Position numbers and translations under genes: made by a program
Shown here: piece after piece, positions 1 through 5,721 of the stretch
Position numbering within the stretch: position 1 is the stretch's first letter
Layout: each line of letters begins with the position of its first letter
The notes under the pieces: model-generated
Seen by the model: the letters and a program-made list of their open reading frames with translations, nothing else
Databases searched by the model: none
What the model was told of the DNA's origin: nothing
DNA from: Planctomycetaceae bacterium
Lineage (GTDB): Bacteria; Planctomycetota; Planctomycetia; Pirellulales; UBA1268
Direction of reading: 5' to 3'
Assembly (NCBI GenBank): GCA_030616935.1
Contig: JAUWWJ010000071.1
Location: 1 to 7,580 of the forward strand
DNA length: 7,580 nt

Positions 1-224
1 CGCAGGTTCAAGAGCGTATGACTGAACAAATTGCTGATTTGTTAGAGCATGATCTTGGGGCGAAAGGAGTTGCTGTTGTTCTAGAAGCTTCGCACACATG
101 CATGACAATTCGGGGTGTACGAAAACCCGGAAGTCTTTGTGTGACTTCAGCCATAAAAGGAATTTTTCGAGACAACGTCTCCAGCCGAGCTGAAGTTATG
201 TCGCTTATCAATGGGAAGAATTGA
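1..224 (+). CDS. folE: GTP cyclohydrolase I, C-terminal part (cut by window edge)
   Basis: This is the last 73 codons of a type I GTP cyclohydrolase; the reading frame begins at base 3 and enters from outside the window. The enzyme turns GTP into 7,8-dihydroneopterin triphosphate, the first step of folate synthesis, in the cytoplasm as a decamer. Seen here: QVQERMTEQIADLL, which matches the helix in which FolE proteins carry VQERLT; then SHTCMTIRGVRK, which aligns with the E. coli region holding the third zinc ligand (Cys181; here the codon at 99-101) and the following arginine; then a TSAIKGIF-like strand and the usual short end after an SRAEVMSLI helix. The ATG at 18 is an internal methionine, not a start. 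The stop at 222-224 lies 96 bases before the next gene on the same strand. The family call is secure; the N-terminal zinc ligands are outside the window. Confidence 0.95.
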   Translation, partial: QVQERMTEQIADLLEHDLGAKGVAVVLEASHTCMTIRGVRKPGSLCVTSAIKGIFRDNVSSRAEVMSLINGKN

Positions 225-320
225 GTGTGCTCTGGTTGATGTGTAATGCGTTGTCGTTGCGTGGTGACTCCACGAGGTGCTCTTCTCGAGCAACTTTCGT
301 AATACGGTGAATCAACAGAT

Positions 321-1169
321 ATGGCCCTGCTAGTAGATTTCCTTTGTCGTTTTAGTTTCGGTCTCGCATTCGGGTTGTGCATAACTCCAGCGACGCTCGT
401 TTCAGGTGGTTTTTTTCGAGTGAATGCGCTTATATTGCTCGGTCTTACGACGTTTGCTGCGTTGCTGTCATCAACACTTGGTTTGTTTGCAAATACATGG
501 CTTTTGGCCGCCGCAGCGATTGTTTCGTGGATCGGAAGTGTGTTGTGGTACGCAGATCGCAGCAGGCCAGGTCTAATTTGCTGTGGTGTGGCCGCGACGC
601 TCTGTGCTGCTGCCACGGCTCTTACTGGTGAATTAGCAGTTGCCCAAGTTGGCGTGCGCATCCTTTCAGGCTGTTTGATTGGCTTTACAGTCAACGCGAT
701 GCTTCTCGGGCACTGGTACCTGAATGCGCCTGGTATGCAGGTGGATGTGCTCCGTCGATCAATTGATCAGACACTTTTCGTATGGGGGCTTTTGTCGTTT
801 TTGGTTGTGGTAATGACCATCTGGCAGTTTGGGGCTATCGAAGACCGTAGTGATTCAGTAACCACCAATATTTTCCGAGCGGTGACTGCAGCTACCTCTG
901 GCGTTGATGGAGGTCTTGATTCAACAGGCGTGGCGTTGTTCTGGCTTCGCTGGCTGGCGGGACTTATTGGACTTCCAATTCTTTTACTTATGAGTCGTAT
1001 GACCTTGGACATACCAAATACACAAAGTGCAACAGGAATTCTTTACGTGGCATGCTTAGCGGTCATTTTGGGTGAATTGACCGCTCAGCTTCTTGGGATG
1101 ACAGTGAAGGTTGAAAGTCCTGTTGCGCAGCCGGCTCAACAGAAAATATGGAGTGAGGGTACAGCATGA
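321..1169 (+). CDS. Polytopic membrane protein of unknown function, about 8 helices
   Basis: A 282-residue integral membrane protein that I cannot name. Hydrophobic stretches suggest about eight helices near residues 5-25, 34-51, 56-77, 83-101, 110-132, 151-169, 205-223 and 238-259, with a soluble-looking loop at 170-204 and a short polar tail. There is no signal peptide. A striking motif, LLGHWYLNAPG, sits at the end of helix 5 (His131); a histidine there could bind heme or metal, but that is inference. The last helix region (SATGILYVACLAVILGEL) reminds me of the final helices of DmsC/NrfD-type quinol-binding membrane subunits; this is an impression, not an assignment. The ATG at 321 has a GGTGA at 306-310 with a 10-base gap. 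Its stop overlaps the next start as ATGA, so the two genes are almost certainly translationally coupled. The gene itself is certain; its function is unknown. Confidence 0.85.
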   Translation: MALLVDFLCRFSFGLAFGLCITPATLVSGGFFRVNALILLGLTTFAALLSSTLGLFANTWLLAAAAIVSWIGSVLWYADRSRPGLICCGVAATLCAAATALTGELAVAQVGVRILSGCLIGFTVNAMLLGHWYLNAPGMQVDVLRRSIDQTLFVWGLLSFLVVVMTIWQFGAIEDRSDSVTTNIFRAVTAATSGVDGGLDSTGVALFWLRWLAGLIGLPILLLMSRMTLDIPNTQSATGILYVACLAVILGELTAQLLGMTVKVESPVAQPAQQKIWSEGTA

Positions 1170-1654
1170 ATATTGTGTGTGCGTGTCCTGCCTGTCACAC
1201 GGGCATGTATCAGGCGTCTATTGAAGATGCCTCGTCGCTTACATGTCCAGCCTGTGGCCAGAGTATTGCTATCCCCCAAGGGGCGATTCAGGTTGCTGAA
1301 CAGAATGCTCACCCGCGACTTGTTAGGTGTTTGGTCTGTCCTAGCACGGAGTTGTTTGTAAGAAAAAACTTTCCACAGCGACTTGGCATTGCGATTGTTA
1401 TTGTTGGGCTCGCCGCGAGCTGCGTTGCTTGGGGCTACCGAGACTTGTTTTGGACGTTTGGCATTCTCTTTAGTACAGCATTGCTCGATGTGATTCTGTT
1501 CTTCGTTGTCCCCGATTGTCTGACATGTTATCGCTGTGGTGCACGATATACTGGCACCGATGGAATGGGTGAATTTGGGAATTTCAATCTTGAGACTCAT
1601 GAGAAGTATCGGCAGCAAGCTGCGAGAAGTCGGCAATCCACTCTTCCGTCCTGA
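1166..1654 (+). CDS. Membrane protein with N-terminal zinc ribbon and a second ribbon split by a helical hairpin
   Basis: A 162-residue protein whose cysteine layout is its main feature. Residues 7-30 form a classical ribbon (CPAC at 7-10 and CPAC at 27-30; Cys5 is extra). A second CxxC (CLVC, 55-58) comes just before two hydrophobic helices (about 72-90 and 94-115), and the matching CxxC (CYRC, 121-124, with Cys118 nearby) follows them. The two halves could therefore close one zinc site on the cytoplasmic face with the membrane hairpin inserted between them. The C-terminus is polar (EKYRQQAARSRQ). The ATG at 1166 overlaps the upstream stop by four bases (ATGA), with AGGGT a few bases before it. 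Family: I recall similar planctomycete proteins of unknown function. The partner gene suggests a joint membrane role, perhaps assembly or sensing. The coding call is strong; metal binding is inferred from cysteines only. Confidence 0.85.
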   Translation: MNIVCACPACHTGMYQASIEDASSLTCPACGQSIAIPQGAIQVAEQNAHPRLVRCLVCPSTELFVRKNFPQRLGIAIVIVGLAASCVAWGYRDLFWTFGILFSTALLDVILFFVVPDCLTCYRCGARYTGTDGMGEFGNFNLETHEKYRQQAARSRQSTLPS

Positions 1655-1908
1655 GCAAGTTGGTGAATACGTAAGGATTAGAAATGCACTATGGTTCAAC
1701 TTGGATTGAATGGGTGTAGCGGAAGGCCTAAGGGACATCGTTGAGAGCAATGTCGATTTGACGATGCGGGGAAAAACGAAAGCCAGCAATTCATTCTGGA
1801 GCGCTTTCGGCTGAAGTGTCTAAATTTGTGCCGTCGGCATCTCCTGTCGTAAGATTAATAAAGAGAGTCTGATTCGAAGTGATGCAAGAACGAGGCCTTC
1901 GGGAAAAT
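1655..1908 (+). other. Intergenic gap / possible leader of the moa operon
   Basis: About 224-254 bases, depending on the moaD start, with no credible gene; frames here hold only very short open stretches. It contains a hairpin at 1778-1808 (GAAAG CCAG pairing with CTGG and CTTTC, with a 4-base bulge) and a possible longer-range pairing of CATCGT (from about 1738) with ACGATG (about 1761-1766). A weak promoter-like pair, TTGTGC at 1826-1831 and TAAGAT at 1850-1855 with an 18-base spacer, would start RNA near 1862. Nothing here matches what I know of the Moco riboswitch closely enough to call it. Confidence 0.35.
1826..1855 (+). promoter_or_regulatory. Possible sigma-70-like promoter for the moa run
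   Basis: TTGTGC (1826-1831), an 18-base spacer, then TAAGAT (1850-1855). Each box keeps only part of the consensus (TTGACA / TATAAT). Its position just ahead of moaD and the lack of anything better in the gap are the main support. Low confidence. Confidence 0.3.
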
Positions 1909-2193
1909 ATGATTCAGAGCGACAGCCAACTGAAATCAGGAACTGCCGGGGGTGAAGTTTCTGTGAAACTTTTTGCTGGCGTTGCTGAGTTAGCCGGCGT
2001 GAAAGAGCTACGAGTGTCTGTTAAAAATCTTACGGTGGCAGAGGTTCGTTGTGCCCTTGAGGTCAAGTTGCCACAGCTAATTCCATTGTTGTCTCGAAGC
2101 GCTATTGCCGTTGATGGTCGCTATGCAACAGAAGACGAGTTGCTTTGTTCGGATTCAGAAATTGCTATCATTCCGCCAGTTAGTGGAGGTTAG
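1909..2193 (+). CDS. moaD: Molybdopterin synthase sulfur carrier subunit MoaD
   Basis: Small ubiquitin-like protein that carries sulfur as a C-terminal thiocarboxylate and delivers it, in complex with MoaE, to cyclic pyranopterin monophosphate to build molybdopterin. Seen here: the first strand VSVKLFAGVAELAG, a middle AIAVDGRYA strand, and the end IAIIPPVSGG, the typical PPV-GG tail with the essential terminal Gly-Gly. The core from VSVKLF is about 78 residues, against about 81 for E. coli MoaD. The start is uncertain: GTG 1879, ATG 1882 and ATG 1909 are all in frame and give 104, 103 and 94 residues. I use 1909 because the extra residues are not part of the fold, but none has a good ribosome site (GAGG at 1892-1895 is 13 bases away). 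GTG 1963 would cut into the first strand. First gene of the run, four bases ahead of moaE. Confidence 0.9.
   Translation: MIQSDSQLKSGTAGGEVSVKLFAGVAELAGVKELRVSVKNLTVAEVRCALEVKLPQLIPLLSRSAIAVDGRYATEDELLCSDSEIAIIPPVSGG
2185..2189 (+). promoter_or_regulatory. Ribosome binding site of moaE inside the end of moaD
   Basis: GGAGG eight bases before ATG 2198. It is formed by the two terminal glycine codons of moaD (GGA GGT). It fixes the moaE start at 2198, although the frame stays open upstream to 2105. Confidence 0.75.
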
Positions 2194-2197
2194 GTGG

Positions 2198-2674
2198 ATG
2201 CTGCAGGTTGATCTCACGGATGATCCGATTGATGTGTCACGCATGCTCTCTCGTGTTGCAAGCAAACGTGCAGGAGCGGCTATGTTATTTACTGGCACGA
2301 CACGGCAAGAGACGGATGGTCTTACCACAGACTGGCTTGAGTATGATGCATATAGGCCGTTGGCTAGAAGAGAACTAGCTCGGCTGTGCGAACAAGCTGT
2401 TCGCAGATTTCAAATAGTGAAATGTTCGATCGTACACAGGCTCGGTAAGGTCTCCGTTGGTGAAGTAAGTGTTGCCATTGCTGTTTCCGCAGTCCACCGA
2501 GCCGAGGCGTTTACTTCAGCATCATGGCTTATGGACCGGATTAAGGTAGACGTGCCGATATGGAAGCGACAGGTCAATGATTCCGAAGCTTTTTGGGTTC
2601 ACCCAGAAAGTAGTGACATGCTAGCCAGGAATTCCGGTCGGTGTTCACAGGAGCCTTTTGATGAGTTGTCCTGA
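2198..2674 (+). CDS. moaE: Molybdopterin synthase catalytic subunit MoaE
   Basis: Catalytic half of molybdopterin synthase; with thiocarboxylated MoaD it converts cyclic pyranopterin monophosphate to molybdopterin in the cytoplasm. The protein has 158 residues, close to the usual 150. Seen here: FTGTTRQETDG (31-41), the region of the conserved active-site arginine; LEYDAYRPLARREL (47-60); the strand IVHRLGKVSVGEVSVAIAV; then HRAEAF (100-105); then MDRIKVDVPIWKR with Lys116 and Lys123, seven apart like the E. coli catalytic pair Lys119/Lys126; and FWVHPES near the end. A tail of about 20 residues after that is longer than strictly needed. ATG 2198 is chosen because GGAGG (2185-2189) stands eight bases before it; the upstream in-frame extension only shadows moaD. 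It overlaps moaA by 14 bases, which implies coupled translation. Confidence 0.95.
   Translation: MLQVDLTDDPIDVSRMLSRVASKRAGAAMLFTGTTRQETDGLTTDWLEYDAYRPLARRELARLCEQAVRRFQIVKCSIVHRLGKVSVGEVSVAIAVSAVHRAEAFTSASWLMDRIKVDVPIWKRQVNDSEAFWVHPESSDMLARNSGRCSQEPFDELS
2649..2653 (+). promoter_or_regulatory. Ribosome binding site of moaA inside moaE
   Basis: AGGAG seven bases before ATG 2661, within the last codons of moaE. It favours ATG 2661 over the adjacent TTG at 2658. Confidence 0.7.
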
Positions 2675-3686
2675 TAGAGCCTTCGCTGTTCCCGTCAAGA
2701 AAAGTCTTGTTGATCAATTTGGTAGGTCCCATACGGATCTGCGAATTAGTGTGACAGACCGATGTAATCTTAGGTGCGGGTACTGCATGCCACTTGAAGT
2801 GTCTTTTATGAGTCAACAAAAACTGTTGACGTATGACGAAGTAGTACGGTGTGCCAGTGTTGCGTCTAAAATGGGAGTGCAGACAATTCGTTTAACGGGC
2901 GGTGAGCCTTTGATGCGACCCAGGCTCTATCAACTGGTTGAGCAGTTGACTCAGTTGCCAAAAATTGAAGAAGTTGCGATCACCACCAATGGCTTGCTTC
3001 TGGCAGATCAGGCTGCTGGTTTAGCCAAGGCAGGGTTGTCTCGACTCAATGTGAGTCTCGACAGTCTTGATGAAGCTCGTTTTGAGAAGATTGCGCGTCG
3101 TTCTGGCCTTCAGCAAATTCTTGAGGGGCTTGAAGAGGCGAGTCGGCAAGGGTTTCAGTCAATTCGAATAAATGCGGTGTCGATTCGTGGCTTAACGGAG
3201 GAAGACATTGTCCCGTTAGCTGAATTTTGCCGAAAGCATTGTTTTCACCTGCGGTTTATTGAATTTATGCCACTCGACGCAGAAGATGCATGGTCTTGTG
3301 AGGACGTTCTGACGGGAAGAGAGGTTCGTCAAATACTTGAAATGCATATAGGCAAACTGTCACAGAACAATGAGGACGATCCAAGCCAACCCTCGATTGA
3401 CTATTCTTATGCCGATGGCAGCGGTGTTGTTGGATTTATCGATCCGGTTTCGCAGCCATTCTGCGATCGCTGTGACAGGTTGCGGCTCACCGCGGATGGT
3501 CAATTTCGTAACTGTCTTTTTTCAACTACTGACTGGGATGCTCGGGCTCTGCTCAGAGAGGGTGGGACAGACGAAGAGCTCCAAGGGCTTTTGGCAGCAT
3601 GCGTGGGCGCGAAACACTTTTCGCATGGTATTGGTACGGAATCTTTTCAGAGGCCAAGGCGAGCGATGTACCAAATTGGAGGGTGA
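2661..3686 (+). CDS. moaA: GTP 3',8-cyclase MoaA (radical SAM)
   Basis: Radical S-adenosylmethionine enzyme that rearranges GTP to 3',8-cyclo-GTP, the first committed step of molybdenum cofactor synthesis; MoaC (not in this window) finishes cyclic pyranopterin monophosphate. The protein has 341 residues, a normal length. Seen here: the radical SAM cluster motif CNLRCGYC (Cys35, 39, 42); the SAM-binding RLTGGEPL (77-84); TTNGLLL (108-114); LNVSLDSLD (129-137); the second cluster site Cys268, Cys271 and Cys285 (CX2CX13C) that binds GTP; and the C-terminal Gly-Gly after MYQI, which MoaA needs for activity. All key residues are intact, so the enzyme should work. The start is ATG 2661, with AGGAG seven bases upstream and the frame overlapping moaE by 14 bases. 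The residues before Leu17 are variable in the family. Confidence 0.97.
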   Translation: MSCPDRAFAVPVKKSLVDQFGRSHTDLRISVTDRCNLRCGYCMPLEVSFMSQQKLLTYDEVVRCASVASKMGVQTIRLTGGEPLMRPRLYQLVEQLTQLPKIEEVAITTNGLLLADQAAGLAKAGLSRLNVSLDSLDEARFEKIARRSGLQQILEGLEEASRQGFQSIRINAVSIRGLTEEDIVPLAEFCRKHCFHLRFIEFMPLDAEDAWSCEDVLTGREVRQILEMHIGKLSQNNEDDPSQPSIDYSYADGSGVVGFIDPVSQPFCDRCDRLRLTADGQFRNCLFSTTDWDARALLREGGTDEELQGLLAACVGAKHFSHGIGTESFQRPRRAMYQIGG

Positions 3687-3719
3687 CGACCGGTGGAATG
3701 ACACCGCGGCAACAAACGA

Positions 3720-4889
3720 GTGAATAACGAGCATAACCATCTACAAAGGCGATATCTCGATAACGCAGCGACTACGTGGCCCAAGCCAGAAGTGGTTTGG
3801 AAGGCGTGGGAGCAGGCAGCTAGAGAAAATGGTGTAGCAGTTGGAAGAGGTGCGTATCGAGAGGCGTTAGCGGCAGGAAATCTTGTTCACCAGCTACGCG
3901 TGGAAGTCGCATCCTTGCTCGGTGTTTCGTCAGAAAGAATCTGCCTGCCGGCATCAGCGACCTGTGGGTTGAATCAAGTCATTCATGGTGTTGTTGCGTC
4001 TGGTGCCCATGTTATTGCAACTGCGGCCGACCATAACGCAACTCTTCGACCACTTCATTATCTGAAGAAAAAAGGTCACATTCGATTGACGGTTGTTTCG
4101 TGTGATGAGCGAGGTTGGGTTGATCCAGACGATATTGCTCGGGCATGGCAGCCGAATACAAGCCTAGTAACCCTGTCACACTCATCAAATGTTACGGGTG
4201 TTACCCAAGATGTTGAGCCAATTGTAAAAGTTGCACGAGAACGAGAAGCACTTTCACTGCTTGATGCTTCTCAATCGCTTGGTCATGTTGCATTCTCTCA
4301 CTATGAGTCGATGGCTGACATTGTTGTCTCACCAGGCCACAAGTGGCTGATGGGAATGCACGGAATAGCTGTACTCTATGCAAGGCAAGGAATTCATTTT
4401 GATCCACTGATTCAAGGTGGTACAGGTTCAAGGAGTGAATCTCTTGAAATGCCCAGCGAGATGCAGGATCAAGTTGAGGTAGGAACACTAGACTTCCCTG
4501 CGGCCGCAGCACTGCTCGCCGGGTGCAGGTGGCTGAAGGAGGAGGGATTGGAATCGGTTGCAGCTGCTTGCAAGAGTTACGTTCAAGCGTGCTATGATGA
4601 ATTATGTGATATTCCGGGAGTTCGTGTGGTAACTCCTGATCCAACTTCAGGTGTTTTAGGTCCGCCGATTATCAGTATGGTCTGTGATGGGTATTCACCA
4701 GTTGAGGTCGCTGCATTGTTTGAACAGATTGCGGGTGTTCAGGTGCGTTCTGGATACCACTGTGCTGCTCGCATTCATGAATGTCTCGGGACCACCAAAG
4801 GCGGGACCGTTCGTATTTCGTTCGGTCCTTTTAGCGGGATTGAAGATGTTGAAGCTGTTGTCTCGGCAACAAAGAAGATAATGCTGTAG
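3720..4889 (+). CDS. Cysteine desulfurase family protein (aminotransferase class V)
   Basis: PLP enzyme of 389 residues of the NifS/CsdA fold, which removes sulfur from L-cysteine as a persulfide. Seen here: YLDNAATTWPKP (12-23); the PLP-stacking His105 (ADHN); DASQSLGH with Asp182 and Gln185; SPGHKWLMG with the PLP lysine at 208; and SGYHCAA with the catalytic cysteine at 348, followed by GGTVRISFGPF. The layout resembles the subfamily that includes Enterococcus EF_2568 (TIGR01977 as I recall), which lies in a selenium/molybdenum hydroxylase locus. Its place right after moaDEA suggests that it loads sulfur onto MoaD or matures a molybdoenzyme; this is inference, and general Fe-S supply is the alternative. 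It starts at GTG 3720 with a poor Shine-Dalgarno, 33 bases after moaA. A 9-codon frame at 3698-3727 overlaps this start. Confidence 0.93.
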   Translation: MNNEHNHLQRRYLDNAATTWPKPEVVWKAWEQAARENGVAVGRGAYREALAAGNLVHQLRVEVASLLGVSSERICLPASATCGLNQVIHGVVASGAHVIATAADHNATLRPLHYLKKKGHIRLTVVSCDERGWVDPDDIARAWQPNTSLVTLSHSSNVTGVTQDVEPIVKVAREREALSLLDASQSLGHVAFSHYESMADIVVSPGHKWLMGMHGIAVLYARQGIHFDPLIQGGTGSRSESLEMPSEMQDQVEVGTLDFPAAAALLAGCRWLKEEGLESVAAACKSYVQACYDELCDIPGVRVVTPDPTSGVLGPPIISMVCDGYSPVEVAALFEQIAGVQVRSGYHCAARIHECLGTTKGGTVRISFGPFSGIEDVEAVVSATKKIML

Positions 4890-4904
4890 AGTGCAGGGTG
4901 GTAG

Positions 4905-4911
4905 AAGGAGG
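4905..4911 (+). promoter_or_regulatory. Strong ribosome binding site of the cysteine-cluster gene
   Basis: AAGGAGG six bases before ATG 4918, the best Shine-Dalgarno in the window. It shows that translation starts at 4918 and not at the in-frame GTG 4891, which would make the site itself coding. Confidence 0.85.
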
Positions 4912-4917
4912 TGTTGT

Positions 4918-5343
4918 ATGGCAGGTAAAAAAAATGACGTCTGGTATTCAAAGGGTCTTCGCTTTGAATGTTCGCAATGCGGGGACTGTTGTACCGGCGC
5001 TGAGGGGTATGTCTGGGTCAATCAGGCCGAGATCGATGCAATGTCTGCGCGTATGCAAATTACTCCTGAGGTTTTCGAGAAACAATTCGTGAGACGAGTA
5101 GGTGTTCGACGGTCGCTCACAGAAAGGCCCGGAGGGGATTGTGTGCTCCTTGATGCTGAAACACGTGGTTGCACCGTCTACGAAGATCGTCCTCGCCAGT
5201 GTCGCACCTGGCCGTTCTGGGATTCCAATCTCAAATCTGAGTCGTCGTGGGACGAGGCGGCTCAAAGTTGTCCGGGCTGTAACAAAGGGGATCTTGTGCC
5301 GCTTGAGAAAATACAAGAACAAGCTGCGCGGATTCGCATTTAA
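4918..5343 (+). CDS. YkgJ-family cysteine-cluster protein (CxxCxxCC, putative metal/Fe-S binding)
   Basis: A 141-residue soluble protein of the YkgJ/UPF0153 type (Pfam CxxCxxCC, PF03692). Seen here: FECSQCGDCCTG with Cys18, 21, 24 and 25; then GGDCVLLD (Cys75), RGCTVYEDRPRQCRTWPF (Cys85, Cys95), and a last pair CPGC (Cys118, Cys121): nine cysteines, in the order and spacing of the family. Members are thought to bind a zinc ion or an iron-sulfur cluster; their biochemical role is not settled. It starts 28 bases after the desulfurase stop, has a very strong ribosome site and ends the forward run, so it is probably on the moa transcript. A sensible guess is that it works with the desulfurase in cluster or sulfur handling, but the same family occurs in many unrelated contexts. 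Family call confident; function open. Confidence 0.9.
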   Translation: MAGKKNDVWYSKGLRFECSQCGDCCTGAEGYVWVNQAEIDAMSARMQITPEVFEKQFVRRVGVRRSLTERPGGDCVLLDAETRGCTVYEDRPRQCRTWPFWDSNLKSESSWDEAAQSCPGCNKGDLVPLEKIQEQAARIRI

Positions 5344-5463
5344 CAAACCAGTTGCTTTTACAGGGCCCCATAGCGGCATCCAGAGCAACTGATTGATTCA
5401 CTGCGGCTGATTGGTAAAGAGGCTCATCGGAGCCGTGTCCTGAAAATTTTTCAGCGTCTTCTG
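5344..5463. other. Convergent intergenic region with hairpins, possible weak terminators
   Basis: This lies between the 3' ends of two facing genes, where terminators for both strands are expected. An 8-base inverted repeat, CAGTTGCT at 5349-5356 and AGCAACTG at 5384-5391, encloses a 27-base loop. A second hairpin, GGCTC-ATCG-GAGCC, sits at 5421-5434, followed six bases later by the AT palindrome CTGAAAATTTTTCAG at 5440-5454, which supplies a T-run on the forward strand. None is a classic GC stem directly followed by T's, so termination is an inference from position. Confidence 0.3.
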
Positions 5464-5721
5464 TTAGAGAACGCCACCGTGTGTCCGGTATGGGGTCATG
5501 TGAGACGGTTGGTCAAGGAACCAGATGCGTTCCCATTCATCAGTAATCGCCCGAAGATCTTCTGAGGTGTAGATTAATTCCTGAGCTCTCCGAATAGGGT
5601 CACCGGAATACATGGGAATGAGGCATCCCGTGTTCGTTGCTACGAGAATTCCTATGACCAATGCAATGATAAACTTCAGGCCGATATCCCACGTACCACT
5701 ACGGGTATTGCTGGTATTCAT
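5464..5721 (-). CDS. Small membrane-anchored protein of unknown function, planctomycete type
   Basis: An 85-residue protein read leftward. It has a polar N-terminus, one hydrophobic helix (about 13-29: IGLKFIIALVIGILVA), then TNTGC with Cys33. That looks like a lipoprotein lipobox but has Asn at -3, which is unusual, so it is either a lipoprotein or a simple N-terminal anchor. The outer part is short and charged: MYSGDPIRRAQELIYTSEDL, an acidic helix EWERIWF, and the end FLDQPSHMTPYRTHGGVL. I recall this tail as conserved among planctomycete proteins with no assigned role; strong conservation of such a short protein would suggest a partner. ATG 5721 is well supported by AGGGAG (5731-5736 on the other strand) nine bases upstream. 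It may follow the HU-like gene on one transcript, but the 280-base gap makes a promoter of its own more likely. Confidence 0.85.
   Translation of the reverse strand: MNTSNTRSGTWDIGLKFIIALVIGILVATNTGCLIPMYSGDPIRRAQELIYTSEDLRAITDEWERIWFLDQPSHMTPYRTHGGVL

Noticed and set aside
240..300. Terminator after folE from two small hairpins (260-274 and 278-292)
   Set aside because: Stems of five pairs with no T-run after them; likely chance.
8..694. Reverse-strand open frame of 228 codons across folE and the first membrane gene
   Set aside because: It lies antisense to two well-supported genes, spans the gap between them, and its protein is low-complexity and basic with no recognisable motif.
1136..1789. 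Reverse-strand open frame of 217 codons opposite the zinc-ribbon gene
   Set aside because: Antisense to a gene with clear CxxC motifs and an ATGA coupling; its translation shows no domain.
1655..1878. Known Moco riboswitch
   Set aside because: Only small local stems are visible; the multi-helix architecture of the Moco RNA motif could not be traced by eye.
2105..2197. N-terminal extension of MoaE into moaD
   Set aside because: The frame is open but overlaps moaD coding; MoaE family length and GGAGG before ATG 2198 place the start there.
4891..4917. Upstream GTG start of the cysteine-cluster protein
   Set aside because: The added residues are simply the Shine-Dalgarno AAGGAGG read as codons; ATG 4918 is six bases after it.
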